From Dipodascopsis uninucleata var. uninucleata (taxonomy: Eukaryota; Ascomycota; Lipomycetes; Lipomycetales; Lipomycetaceae): a DNA stretch of 64,000 nucleotides. Shown here piece by piece: positions 25,564-36,404 of the stretch. Position 1 is the first letter of the stretch, and each line of letters starts with the position of its first letter. The position numbers were made by a program, and so were the translations under genes. The stretch is taken from the NCBI GenBank assembly GCA_030568195.1, contig JAJLTO010000021.1:62001-126000 (forward strand). The letters run 5' to 3'. Below the pieces are notes generated by a model. It saw only the letters and a list, made by a program, of their open reading frames with translations. It made no database searches and was not told the origin of the DNA.

Positions 25564-25920
25564 TCAGCCGTTTGCATTACTAGTAACACATAATTGAGCG
25601 TATTATTAACCATAGTAACAAAGATTATCCCATGAGCTTTACGATTGCCTATTCCTGGCAGACTCAATTCTGCTATGCATCCAGTAGAGCCGCTTGCCTT
25701 GCGAAAGTTCCATTTAGCACCAACAAGTCGTCTCAGGGATGGACCGCGCACACCTGTGGTCGGTTAGATGTAGTAAAACTTTTCTGTTCCATACTGCCTA
25801 TCAGGAGTATAGCTCCGAGAGCTCCGAGAGCTCCAGGCGTCGTACGTCCACTGCATTGTTCCCTGGCTCGCCTCTCTCCTGAATAGTGCCTTCGGAGCAG
25901 TCCAAGCAGCCGCAGCTGTC

Positions 25921-25950
25921 ATATGTCACGTGATGTGTCACGTGACATAT
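25921..25950. promoter_or_regulatory. 30-bp inverted repeat with two TCACGTGA boxes
   Basis: Perfect 13-bp arms ATATGTCACGTGA (25921-25933) and TCACGTGACATAT (25938-25950) around TGTG. Each arm contains the palindrome TCACGTGA, the core bound by bHLH factors such as Cbf1 (CDEI) or USF-like proteins. It stands 360 bp after the beta-galactosidase stop. Another TCACGTGA-type site is near 26900. Confidence 0.5.
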
Positions 25951-28015
25951 ACTGCATGCTCTTCGGGGTATGAAATGAGCTGAGTTCAAGTAGTGCATAA
26001 GGGTTCGGGATCTATGAGCGTGGGGAATCTACGGCAGGACTACCAGAAGGGGACAAATGAGTAAAACAAAGCAGGATCACAGCCAGCAGGAGCCGGCGGA
26101 TATAGATGGATCGGAGATACAAGAGGAAAGAAACCAATGAGCTGTGAAGGGAGGTCCATCCGCAGGAGATGGAAGCGAGAATGCGGGGTAGCACTAATGC
26201 CATGAAGCGGCTATGCCGAAGAAGGTATACTACGCGCACATGATGGAGCTGACAGGGCGGAAAATAGCGCAGGGCCAAGCCACAAAACACGAGCTGCTCG
26301 CTACTTGGACGGTGGCGCTGCGGCTTACTGGGGAAGAGGATGAGGTGGACTAGAAGCACAGAGGACAGCCCTAAATACGCTCAAAAGTACACGAAAAAGA
26401 CATCGTCGAAAAACTCTAGATGAACCTCCCAAAAAATAAATCCAGCAATAAAGAGAAGTCGGATGCGTCCCGATCTGGGATGTCTTCCGGTAGACGCCGT
26501 ATTTTTTTCTAGCTGCAGAGCTCTGCTGACCAGCTGGCCTCGGAATGTAGCCAGATATCAGCTGCTCGCTGGATCCACATAGTCGTGGGGTATTACTGCT
26601 GCAGGGTGCTTGCCTGCACGGACGTCGCCTCGGCAACGCTCAGCTTGCGCTCCAGCATACAATTGCGCAGAGCCAGAGCGTAAAATAGTGTACGAGAGGC
26701 AGAAGAAGATGCAGATGGATGTAGCTGGATAGTGAGAGCCGAGCTGAATAAAATAAGCATATATAGTGCATTGGCAGCTAGCGAGCTAGTTCGTTGACTA
26801 GCTGGCTAGCTGGCAAGTAGAGCACTAGATTCGCCGCAGAGTACATAGGGCAGCAAGAGCGACATGCTCACTGATCGGACCGCCGATACTACATAACGAT
26901 CACGTGACCCAGTAAGAGCTTGAATCAACGCGATTATATAAGCTGTAGGCCTGCGATTACATAATGAAGATGTCAGCCACCTGGCTCGTTTGCCCTTGTC
27001 GCGACGTGCTCGTGCATAGAGATACGCGTAGCGCATCGCGCAAACGACAAAGGCAATATCGCATAGCTGTGCTGGGAGTGGTTATCGTGGTGCATGGTGC
27101 ACGTAGGGCGGACATAGTCCGCTGCTGTAGTGCGTAGACAGTGCTCTGTACACTTATACAAGCCACGTGCAATGTATTGACCGTACACCGGACAGCGCGC
27201 TCTACATTCTGTGGGTCGTGCTAAGCCTTTGTGGTGCATTATGCTATGTGATACTCTGATATCCTGTCTTCGCCGCACGCTACACCGAGATCTTTCGCAT
27301 TGTGCTCTACTATGCACGCATACCGCATCGTGCTCACGCAGTCGACAGCACTCATGTCGCAGCAATCCAGACCTTAGACCGAAATAGCCCAGAATAGCGC
27401 ACCCGCCTGACATTCACCGCCGCCAACTGTCATGACCTCTCCAATTACTGCAGTGCAACTGCAATCGCAGCCATGCGTAAACCACGATGCCCACAGGGCG
27501 TCTGCAACACGCCACTCCATACCTGTAATCGCAAGGGCGCCTAGACAAGAGGTGCGGGTCTGTTGCTTCTTCGCGCAGAGTACGCGCGCCCAAACTCCTC
27601 ACTGCGCGTATGATGCCATGAGAAGTGTATTCGTGCCTGTGGGGGAAGACAGCAACTGACCCTCCGGAGAGAGTCAGTTTTGGCCGATAAACTGGCCACC
27701 ACACGCGCATTGTGCGACGCTTAGGGCACGTAAAAGCTGGGGAAATTAGGGTTTTGCTGCATGAACTTTAAAGCGAGCCAAACGAAAAGCAATGTGACAT
27801 CAGTTGCCTTACCAAGTTTACTGTGAGGTCCACTACAGCCGAATGTTTACATAGCTCCGGCGCTGGTTATCCACCGGAACAGAAAGCAACGCGCTTACAG
27901 TCGGATTTACTCACACAGAATGTGACTGGAAATACGTAGAGCATCGAGGGCTCTCTCTAACAGAATGGACCAGCACTGTGTAGGCGCTCAACCCAAGCTT
28001 TTTCTGGCCCTCGAA

Positions 28016-28024
28016 TATATAAAG
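28016..28024 (+). promoter_or_regulatory. TATA box TATATAAAG of flavin monooxygenase gene
   Basis: A consensus TATA element 237 bp before the start codon, followed by a long leader that contains a (TA)10 run and a pyrimidine-rich stretch. The strong box fits the high codon bias of the gene. Confidence 0.5.
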
Positions 28025-28180
28025 AACAGGCTCGCCTGCTACAGGACATACTCCTCTATACCTTCATCACCATCTAGCAAGATCTCCAAGATCAGAACAA
28101 GCAGTGCAGGCCTTCCTTAGTTCTAAAAGCACAGAGTACTGAGCAGCATCCACCTGTCAGAGCATATACATATACATTCT

Positions 28181-28200
28181 TATATATATATATATATATA
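28181..28200. repeat. (TA)10 microsatellite
   Basis: Ten TA dinucleotides in the probable 5' leader of the flavin monooxygenase gene. Confidence 0.8.
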
Positions 28201-28260
28201 TTCTGCATTTTTTTCGTTTCACTTCCTAAAATTTAACTCAGATCCGAAAGAACAATAGCA

Positions 28261-30096
28261 ATGGTTTCCTACTACGTTGCTCCTCGTCCTCAGTCTCTTC
28301 CAGTCAAGGTTCTCACCGCAGACCTTACTCCTGAGCAGGCTAAGGCCATCAGCAGCGACTGGTTGAGTCGTTTCAACGCCGCAGTCTCATCGGCTGATGC
28401 CAGCGCTTTCGACTCTCTCTTCGTCGAAGACGAATCTTACTGGCGTGATACTGTCGCCTTCACTTCTGACTTCCGCTCTATCGCTAAGCCAAATATCTTC
28501 CAGGCCGCTACCGATCGTCTCGCAATTGCCCAGGCCAGTGGCGCCGAGCTCTCTGAACCAGCTCCAGCTGTTGATCAGCCGTTCGACGATGTCGCCTACG
28601 TCCAGGCACACTTCAAATTTACAACCAAGATCGGCCCTGCAGTTGGTATCGTTAAATTGCTTCCTGTCGAAGGAATCTACAAGGCTTACATCCTTTACAC
28701 CACTCTCATCGGTGTCCACGGTCACGAGGAGAAGATTGGCGTCAACCGTCTTCGTGGTGTTCACAACACTAAGGAGTCTTACGATGAGATGCTCGCCGCA
28801 TCTATCGAGGACCCCAAGCCAGATGTTGTCATTGTTGGCGGTGGCCACAATGGTCTTGAAATTGCCGCCCGTCTCCGATACATGGGTGTTAGCGCTCTTG
28901 TTATTGACAAATACAAACGTGTTGGTGACAACTGGCGCCGCAGATACAAATCTCTCTCTCTCCACGATCCTGTCTACTCTAACCACTTGGCCTACATGCC
29001 TTTCCCTGAGACGTGGCCAATTTTCACTCCTTCTGGCAAGCTCGCCAATTTCCTCGAGTATTATGCTGACTGCATGGAGCTGAAGGTCTGGACCGAGTCC
29101 GAGATTATTACCAATGAGACCGCTTTTGATGAGCAGACAAAACAGTGGTACGTCTCTATTAATCGCGCCGGAACTAAGCGTACTTTCAACGTTTCACATG
29201 TCATTATTGCCACCGGTATTGGTGGTGGATACCCAAAGATGCCACCAAAGTTTAAGGGACAGGACCTTTTCAAGAATAAGATTGTTCACTCTTCTGCTCA
29301 CGGAACTGGTAACGACTGGAGCGGAAAGACCGCTCTCGTCGTTGGTGCTTGCACCTCTGCACACGATATTTCCTATGACTTTTACAATAACGGTGCTAAG
29401 GTTACCATGCTACAGCGCTCTCCAACGTATGTCATGTCTGTTGAGAAGGGTGTTCCAATGGTCCAGCCATACAGCGAGACCGGTCCATCAACATGGACTG
29501 TCGATTTGCTGGCTGAGTCTGTCCCCAAGATCGTCGCTCGTCTTTACCACAAGCGATTTGTTCCAAAGATTGCTGAGGCTGATAAGGACCTACTTGCTGG
29601 CCTTGAGAAGGCTGGATTCAAGCTCTATAAGGGTATGGAGGACTGCGGTTTCTTCCTTCTCACCAATGAAAAGTCCGGTGGTTACTACTACGACACTGGA
29701 TGCTCTCCACAGATTATCAACGGTAACATCAAGATCAAGGGCGGCGAGATTGACTACTTTACGGAGGACTCTGTTGTCTTCAAAGATGGAACTTCTATGA
29801 AGCCAGACATTGTTGTGTTTGCCACAGGCTACACTGGATTCAAGGACCAGATCGAATCCATCCTCGGGCCTGAGTACGCTGCTAAGTTCAAGCCGTTCTG
29901 GGGTCTTGACGAGGAGGGCGAGCTCCGAGGAACCTGCCGTGGCAACGGCGTTCCAAACTGCTACTATGTTGTTGGACCGCTTTCTGGCGCTCGATTCAAT
30001 TCGCTGATCACAGCGGTCCAGGTTATTGCCGAGCGCGAGGGTCTTCTTGGCGACAGATACACCATCGAGGCTCAGGCGAAGAAGAGCGTCAAGTAG
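28261..30096 (+). CDS. FAD/NADPH flavin monooxygenase with N-terminal NTF2-like domain
   Basis: 611 residues, no intron. An N-terminal domain of about 170 residues resembles the NTF2/SnoaL fold often fused to fungal monooxygenases (SSDWLSRFNAAV, then TTKIGPAVGIVKL). The flavoprotein part has the FAD-binding GGGHNG at 193-198, a FKGQDLFKNKIVHS segment resembling the FMO fingerprint at 331-344, the NADPH-binding VVGACTSAHDIS at 360-371 and the late FATGYTGF. Such enzymes oxygenate small nucleophiles, ketones or indole-3-pyruvate; the substrate here is unknown. Codons are strongly biased to C/T-ending preferred forms unlike its neighbours, which also leaves long shadow frames on both strands. 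This and the strong TATA box imply high expression. It lies isolated between two GC-rich spacers inside the galactose region; a role in sugar use is not evident. Confidence 0.9.
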   Translation: MVSYYVAPRPQSLPVKVLTADLTPEQAKAISSDWLSRFNAAVSSADASAFDSLFVEDESYWRDTVAFTSDFRSIAKPNIFQAATDRLAIAQASGAELSEPAPAVDQPFDDVAYVQAHFKFTTKIGPAVGIVKLLPVEGIYKAYILYTTLIGVHGHEEKIGVNRLRGVHNTKESYDEMLAASIEDPKPDVVIVGGGHNGLEIAARLRYMGVSALVIDKYKRVGDNWRRRYKSLSLHDPVYSNHLAYMPFPETWPIFTPSGKLANFLEYYADCMELKVWTESEIITNETAFDEQTKQWYVSINRAGTKRTFNVSHVIIATGIGGGYPKMPPKFKGQDLFKNKIVHSSAHGTGNDWSGKTALVVGACTSAHDISYDFYNNGAKVTMLQRSPTYVMSVEKGVPMVQPYSETGPSTWTVDLLAESVPKIVARLYHKRFVPKIAEADKDLLAGLEKAGFKLYKGMEDCGFFLLTNEKSGGYYYDTGCSPQIINGNIKIKGGEIDYFTEDSVVFKDGTSMKPDIVVFATGYTGFKDQIESILGPEYAAKFKPFWGLDEEGELRGTCRGNGVPNCYYVVGPLSGARFNSLITAVQVIAEREGLLGDRYTIEAQAKKSVK

Positions 30097-33000
30097 ATTT
30101 GGAGACCAGCGAGTTTAATGAACAGTAATTGAGGTACTCTGTTTAATGAGTTAGATTTTGAAGTAGCGCATATACATACGAATTACATATGATTTTGTAA
30201 CCTGTTTTTTTTTTTTTGTTTTTTGTCATTTAAAATGAGGTTGGACTGTCCTTACGTGGTGCGTTCAGATCATGGGAATACATTCTTTCATTATTCCAAG
30301 TTTAATACAGTTACATATTCAATGGATATATCTCTTTATGTTAGTTCAATTAGTAAATATGCGCGCTTTAGAGCCTAGAATTAATACATGTACAGCGAGC
30401 AGACCCGCTGTATACGCAGATTCTATTACACGCCGCGTACGTTCTGCCTTACACCGAAGTCTCCACATGCAACAAGTAGCACTACATACGCGTAGCGCGT
30501 AGCATACGAAGCAGAACGATTAGAAGTAGAACAAATACAGTGACACATGTCTTGCATGCTTTAGCTCGCATTTTGAGGATTCCGTTGACACCTGTTGTGG
30601 GGCATCTACACTTGGTTATATGCGTGGTCATATCGTGCTATTGCGGCTATATGCATGGCTATATGGCTGTATGGCAATCCTATGTAATCCTTACGGCCAG
30701 TGCTTGGGTATTCGCTGCGCGCTGTTTTACCATCTACCTACTCCAACGCGTCGTCCCAGCACATGCGGATTGCAGCTACGCCAAAATAATGCCGACTGCG
30801 CGTCAGGCTGCAAGACGCGAACAGGCATGCGTTACATGGGAACAGCGAGCATGTTCGCCCATGCTACAAAACGGGCCAAAGAGGCAAACAAGCGAAACAA
30901 CTGAAATTGGCGAAAAGAGGCTAAATCGACAATATATACGACGGACAGCGCAGCAGCACTCCACAGCGATGGGGCACGTACCACCACTGGCAGCAGGCGC
31001 CTTCTCGTAGCTCTGCTGCTGGGAAGCCAAGATCTATCGTAGAAGCTGCCACATGCTGAGCGGACTGCATGGACAAACGTAGTTGCTACGCCGCAGGTTG
31101 TCGCTGAAGCCATTTTTAGATCCGTGGGGTAGCGAAATCCGGGGTAAACGACCCGAAAGACTTGGTGCGTCGAAGTGCACCACTCTAACACTCCGGTTCT
31201 GCTTCCTATACTGGCAGAGTGCTGGCCGTGGCATCGCAGTCGTGAGCCATAGAGACTGGTAGATGTGAAGCTGCACTGGAGCATCTACTCCATACACGCA
31301 CGGAAATGTGCCTGTGAGGGTTTAATAGCATGTAAGGTTTGAGCTAGCGTCGCATGAGCTACAACGTGCGCCCGGCATAACAGTAACCAAAATAAGCCAC
31401 TCTCAGCGTAGAGACTCGTTAGGACAATCACGACCACTAAACGTTTTCCACTCGACCGGAAGCACTATCGTGAGCAGTATCTGGCAGCAGCGTTTAGTAG
31501 CACTACTTTGGTAGTATAACTCGACTGATTAGTTAAGCGCGTCAGCTGCTGTAGCATTAGTCAGTGCAGCTGCCAGATGGTACCAGTCACTAGTGTCAGC
31601 TATACTAGAATGGGTCCTATCCATACCAGCTGTAGCATGAAGCAGTAATGCTTCTCCACCCGCTCTGCTATGGCTACTACTTCCGACTCAACGAACGCTA
31701 ACGTGCACGAGAACATGTCCCTAGCAAGCGGAAGAACGGCGCTAGGATCGAAATGTTAGCAGGTCCGATTTCCCCAGCTTTCGACCCCGGATTTCGCTTA
31801 GAATCGCGCAGAGAGCTCTATCGAGCTTCCGCCAGTGCTCGCAGCAGCATGCGCACTCATCAGGCTGCCCTTTTTCCTCTTTGAGCCATTGCAGCGGTCT
31901 CCGCACTACCCCCACCTTTTCAGTCGCCTTGCGTGATATACATCTCTATGCTACTCGATTTTCTTTTCGTTTCACCGTGCTTTTCAGGTGCTGTTATCGA
32001 GTCCCGTTGTAGACGTTCTGTGCTGCCCTAGGCTATTCCAGTCGTTCTTGCTCGTCTTGCTGCCTGTGGCCGTCGGATCCGTAGCCCCGCTCCACATCAG
32101 TAGCTGTAGGTGCTTCAGAAGACACGGAGAATTGCGTCTGCCGCTGGAATTGTAGCCCGATCAAGCATAGGCTCCACGCTGTGAGCGCCTCACAGAGCCG
32201 CTTGTCGGCGGGTGTTGTGCACTTCCGACGGATCATCACAGGCCCTTCTATCCAGGCGTCCTCCACCTTGAGAATTCCAGTACTCAGCCCGGGGTCCCGG
32301 TACTCGCTAGCTTGTGGTCTCGGACACCACGACAAGACAAGAACAGCAGTTCTTCCGTCGCAGCTGTTTGTCGCAGCCTTGTTTGGCGCTTGCTATTGCA
32401 TTGCTCTCTTCGGAAGCTGCTAGGGCCCTTCTCCGACGCTGGATCAACCGTTGTCTGTGCCCTCGCAAGCTCTCGCTCGCCCGCTCGGCGTTACGTAAGC
32501 AGAGCATCATTTCATTACTAAGCCGCCAATTTGTCTGGTAGAGCGTTGCCAGGCCAACATGGCTGCATCGGCTGAAAGCCCACGCTGCGAGTTGAGCGTG
32601 CTAGTTGCCGGTGCTATAATATGCGTTAGATTGCATGCTGTGCATGCGGAATAGACTCCAGACAAGGCAGTCGCAACGCACTAGCCAGGAACTCTATTTA
32701 GACTTTTGCCAGGCCAAAAAGCAACATTGTCGGGGTTACAGAGTTTAAATATGCGTAAGGTTTTTAAGACCGCATGAAAAAAGCAATGGGTACCAGAGCC
32801 AGAAGATGACAATTTTTCGTGGGGTCAAAATTCGAAATAAATAAAAATAATGAGAAATGACACGCCTGCAAATCACTCTTATTCCTCTTTACTGTTCTTG
32901 ATAATTCCAGCTATATTCTCAATCTGTTGTGGTCGAGGACGCTAGGTAGAAAGGAAGAAAGCGAGAGAGAAAGATCAATCACCTTAGAGAACTACTACGG

Positions 33001-33364
33001 CGGCCAGATATCTTTGCGCTGCAGTTCTGAGAACTCGACGAACCTAGTTTTCAGTTAAAGACGCAATTGCTCGAACGTCTATCTGTACTGTGAATACAGC
33101 TAGCTGTCTCTACATCGTATCTTTTTTTTGGCTGAAAGGACCCACCATCGTGGACTTTTATACATATATAGCCTGAAGGTGCTCTTCCCGATAAAAATAT
33201 CCGCCGTGGCTAACTCCGGGCTGAAGACTTCCAGCGTTTTATGGATTTGGTGCTGCGATAGTCCTTCCTGTTTCCCGCTCTCGCTCAAATAGACAGAACT
33301 GATCCCGGATCAGTTTGATATAAGCACCGCGCATTTAGCTATATACCACCTACGATAGGAAACC
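30097..33364. other. GC-rich spacer downstream of flavin monooxygenase
   Basis: 3.3 kb without a supported gene. The first 350 bp are AT-rich with a T-run near 30202, fitting a polyadenylation region. From about 30,360 to 32,700 the sequence is GC-rich (one sampled line near 31681 counts 33 of 60), with overlapping short frames on both strands, up to 156 codons, lacking any domain. The last 600 bp are AT-rich again and should be the promoter of the regulator at 33365, including a 19-bp palindrome at 33297. No transposon ends or tRNA-like structures were recognised. Confidence 0.5.
33297..33315. promoter_or_regulatory. 19-bp palindrome before regulator start codon
   Basis: Arms AACTGATCC and GGATCAGTT flank a single C. 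The centre reads TCCCGGA, an everted CCG/CGG arrangement that zinc-cluster proteins can recognise. It ends 49 bp before the ATG of the Zn2Cys6 gene, a natural place for autoregulation. Confidence 0.4.
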
Positions 33365-35977
33365 ATGGTTCGACGAGCTGTGGGCGATGATATCTTTGTC
33401 TACGAGACTAATGTGCAGAATCCTCTCGCGGCTGCTACGCCTCGTGTGCGAGCCTGCGAGCGCTGTCACAAGCAGAAGCTTAAATGCGATACTTACCGAC
33501 CTTGTGCTTTGTGCGTTCGATCCAACATTGTTTGTGTAGAGCGGCCTGAGACTAATTCTAAACGGAAGAACAGTGTTGCTCCTCTGAGCTCTGATTGCCA
33601 TTCACACTCTCATAGCAGCGGTTCTAGTGAAAAGCGAGCTAAATACAACCACCAAACTCACTCAGCTTCGCTTTCCAAGTCTGATGGCGATAGTAGTAAT
33701 AAGGATGAGGACAAGCATACACCTTCCGACTCGCTTGAGCATACGCTGACCAGGCCTGCTCTTGTCACTGTGAATTCTTCTACTGCATCTTCCAACGCGC
33801 CTTCTTGTGCAACTGCAACCTCTCCTTCTTCGGCCTCCTCTCGATCGTCTCCAGCCATTCCTGCCAGTGCCTGTCTAGAATTTGACATTGGCCTGCCGGT
33901 TGGGAGCGGTGCCTCTGCTCAGGCCAGGGATGAGAAGTGTCATTCTGACGTCGCTGGTTCGACGCCTATAGTCGACCCGTTCGGTTTAGGAACTCTATCA
34001 CCTTCTTCGCTGTCTGAGTCAAAGTTTAGGAAGTGGGCATCTCAGCGGCCTCATACTGCAGAATTGTGGACTCAGATGCCATCTCCTGAAGTTATAGACT
34101 ACTGTATCAAGGTGTATTTTAACTCTATCCACTGGTTCATGGTGGTTGTACATGAAGGCAGAATCACCACGAAATACGCTACTCTTTTTGAAGCATACGA
34201 GCTTGACCGCTTATCTATGCCAGACTCGGACGAGGACTTTACATTCGTCTTGCTCCTGATGATGATAGTTGTTATGGGTGCCAAGTGTGCTCTTATGCAT
34301 CCTGTTCGTCGCAGGAAGCTACTGACTCTCATGTCATGTTCTGAGGAGTCGGTTGAGAATACAATGGCCAGCCTTATCTCTATAATTAGATCTCATCTTT
34401 TGGATGCTCTTTCTGTCTGTACCCTAGAGACAGTTCAGACTTGTATATTATTAGGTTCTTTTTATCTCTACCATGGTGATCCAAACATTGCGTGGTCTAT
34501 TCTTGGATGTGCTTATAAAGCCATCCAGGCGCTATCTTTAAACAAGGAAAAGCAGTGGATAAAATCCAGTGGAATCACTGATCCATCTTTGAATGAGATA
34601 ACACAGCTGCGGCGCCGTATATTCTGGGCGCTCTATATATCAGATCGTTTTTCCGCTATGGCGTATGGACGACCGCTTGAGATTCAGGATGAAATGTGCG
34701 ATATTGGCCTTCCTAATGATATTACAACCTATCCTGTCTTTGGTAGCCCATCCTACCTTCCAGATGGACCTTCAGATGAGCCTACTTTGTTAACCTATCA
34801 GGTTTATAAGGTCGAGTTTTATGTCATTCTAGGAGAGATAATAGCTAATCTCTACACGTCACCTTCATTAGGTTGTTCTGCATTAGTCCAAAAGTATAAT
34901 AGTCAAAATCGACCCTCATCGCGAGCATCAATGATATCTAATGCTTCTATGTCATCGCCAACGTCGCATGCCGAACTTCGAAATAGCGTTGAGGAGCTTG
35001 AAGCGAAACTCAGAGCATGGTATGTCGCGGTACCTGATGCACTTAAACTTGATGCAGTTCTAGATAACGCTCCTGAGGATTTGAGCATGAATCCAGACAT
35101 GGATGATGGCGACGACTTCCTTGTTTCACCAGATGAATCGTCTGACGAGGCCAAGGAACAATTTAGGCGCAATGTGCTTGGAGTGGAGGCATTGGTGCTT
35201 CAATTAGGTTATGATAACGCACTAATAATGCTTCATCGTCCATTCCTTGCGACTGATGCGCAGTCTGCCGAAAAATGCTGGAATGCAGCACTGCGGATGT
35301 CAAGGGTGTCTAGTCACCCTGGACTATTCGCTGGGATCCAGGCCTCACATGCAGTATCTTTTGTCTGTTTGCATCTTTTCACTGCAGGTGTTGTTCTCAG
35401 CTACTTTGGATGCCGTGAACCACTCTCTGTTCGCGCATTGGAATCGAAGCAGGCTATGGGTCGTATATTACGCATGCAGAAGGCATTGTCAGGGAACGCA
35501 TTAGTAGCTGATAGGGGTCATGAGATACTAGAGAACCTCACTCGTGCTCTTGTTGAAAAAGAGATGGATCGCATTCTTACTTTTAACGCAGTAGATACTC
35601 CTAGGCCTGCGGTTCCATTTGAAGATATGATAACACTCGATGACTTCATTTGGCCTGCTAGTTCCGTTGACAGATATGTTTCCTCAAAGTCGGCTGACAA
35701 GCGAGTTACGTCAAGAGGACTAAATATCCTGGAGAATGGAGGAAGCAATTCATCTAGCAGTAGTACCATTAGTGATTTTAGTGATAGCACTGATCGCACC
35801 GACAGTACGAAAGCTACTGAATCATCGACTATGAGTAGTTCTCTGTGGGGACTTGGGCTGAGCTCATCCTCTGGGGGAGTTAATGGAAGCACTATACTGA
35901 ATTCAACCTATGGAGATACACTATTTGATTTTGATAAGGGCGAATATGAATTCTTAAATTCGTTATCTGTGCATTAA
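33365..35977 (+). CDS. Zn2Cys6 transcription factor, large type, copy 2
   Basis: 870 residues in a single exon. The zinc cluster is at Cys31, 34, 41, 47, 50 and 57, followed by a Ser-rich stretch (about 60-195). The fungal middle-homology domain (about 230-560) is complete, with LETVQTCILLGSFYLYHGDP, the LRRRIFWALYISDRF core and YGRPLEI. The C-terminus has Ser/Thr-rich and acidic patches that could activate transcription. It is the full-length paralogue of the factor at 6215; the two bracket the transporter, reductase, dehydrogenase and beta-galactosidase block. It lies 430 bp from the 3' end of GAL7 and may regulate the galactose genes, but nothing in the sequence fixes its targets. Confidence 0.9.
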   Translation: MVRRAVGDDIFVYETNVQNPLAAATPRVRACERCHKQKLKCDTYRPCALCVRSNIVCVERPETNSKRKNSVAPLSSDCHSHSHSSGSSEKRAKYNHQTHSASLSKSDGDSSNKDEDKHTPSDSLEHTLTRPALVTVNSSTASSNAPSCATATSPSSASSRSSPAIPASACLEFDIGLPVGSGASAQARDEKCHSDVAGSTPIVDPFGLGTLSPSSLSESKFRKWASQRPHTAELWTQMPSPEVIDYCIKVYFNSIHWFMVVVHEGRITTKYATLFEAYELDRLSMPDSDEDFTFVLLLMMIVVMGAKCALMHPVRRRKLLTLMSCSEESVENTMASLISIIRSHLLDALSVCTLETVQTCILLGSFYLYHGDPNIAWSILGCAYKAIQALSLNKEKQWIKSSGITDPSLNEITQLRRRIFWALYISDRFSAMAYGRPLEIQDEMCDIGLPNDITTYPVFGSPSYLPDGPSDEPTLLTYQVYKVEFYVILGEIIANLYTSPSLGCSALVQKYNSQNRPSSRASMISNASMSSPTSHAELRNSVEELEAKLRAWYVAVPDALKLDAVLDNAPEDLSMNPDMDDGDDFLVSPDESSDEAKEQFRRNVLGVEALVLQLGYDNALIMLHRPFLATDAQSAEKCWNAALRMSRVSSHPGLFAGIQASHAVSFVCLHLFTAGVVLSYFGCREPLSVRALESKQAMGRILRMQKALSGNALVADRGHEILENLTRALVEKEMDRILTFNAVDTPRPAVPFEDMITLDDFIWPASSVDRYVSSKSADKRVTSRGLNILENGGSNSSSSSTISDFSDSTDRTDSTKATESSTMSSSLWGLGLSSSSGGVNGSTILNSTYGDTLFDFDKGEYEFLNSLSVH

Positions 35978-36404
35978 TTAATTATACTAATTTAAGAGAA
36001 CATAGATGAAGGATTTTTGGCAAGAGTCTGCTATATATGATTGCTCCTGCTAGAACATGATGTAATGTTTTGTGACGAAAAGAAACAACGTGTACTTGTA
36101 TTATACTGTCACTGAAGTGAGATCAATAGAGAAAAGATGTATATTGATATGATAGCATTTGATGGAATTAATTTCTGTTAGTTAGAAAATAATTATGATT
36201 AGTTTCGGGTGTGTTGTTTATTGGTATAATGCACTATATTTACAGATATTTTCTTCACTGAATGAGCGCAAATTTGATGTCGAGCAAGCTAATTAGTTTA
36301 TGGTTTTTAATTGGATTCTATTGCCATAATGTTTTTTAAATATACTCATATATCTATAATGATCCAGACTATCATTTCGTTCCTGATCACTGAGCCGCCG
36401 CCTC
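35978..36404. other. Convergent intergenic region
   Basis: 427 bp of AT-rich DNA between the stops of the regulator and GAL7. It should hold both polyadenylation signals; nothing else is evident. Confidence 0.4.

Larger units (their letters stand above)
25564..28260. other. GC-rich spacer upstream of flavin monooxygenase
   Basis: 2.7 kb with markedly higher G+C and CpG than the rest of the window (one sampled line near 27001 counts 33 of 60). Several overlapping open frames up to 146 codons occur on the minus strand, but none shows a domain or a common phase, as expected from GC-rich noncoding DNA. It holds short direct repeats (AGCTCCGAG from 25811; CTAGCTGG twice at 26799-26814), a 30-bp inverted repeat at 25921 and a telobox-like TTAGGGTTT at 27746-27754. 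The last 300 bp are the monooxygenase promoter and leader. Confidence 0.5.

Noticed and set aside
26012-27710. Several minus-strand frames of 70-146 codons
   Set aside because: Composition is Arg/Cys/Ser-rich as expected from GC-rich noncoding DNA; frames overlap one another in different phases.
28387-29800. Long frames of 199 and 228 codons on both strands inside the flavin monooxygenase
   Set aside because: They are shadows created by the strong codon bias of the real gene.
30540-31284. Opposing 156- and 150-codon frames
   Set aside because: They overlap on opposite strands in a GC-rich spacer and show no domain, signal peptide or intron structure.
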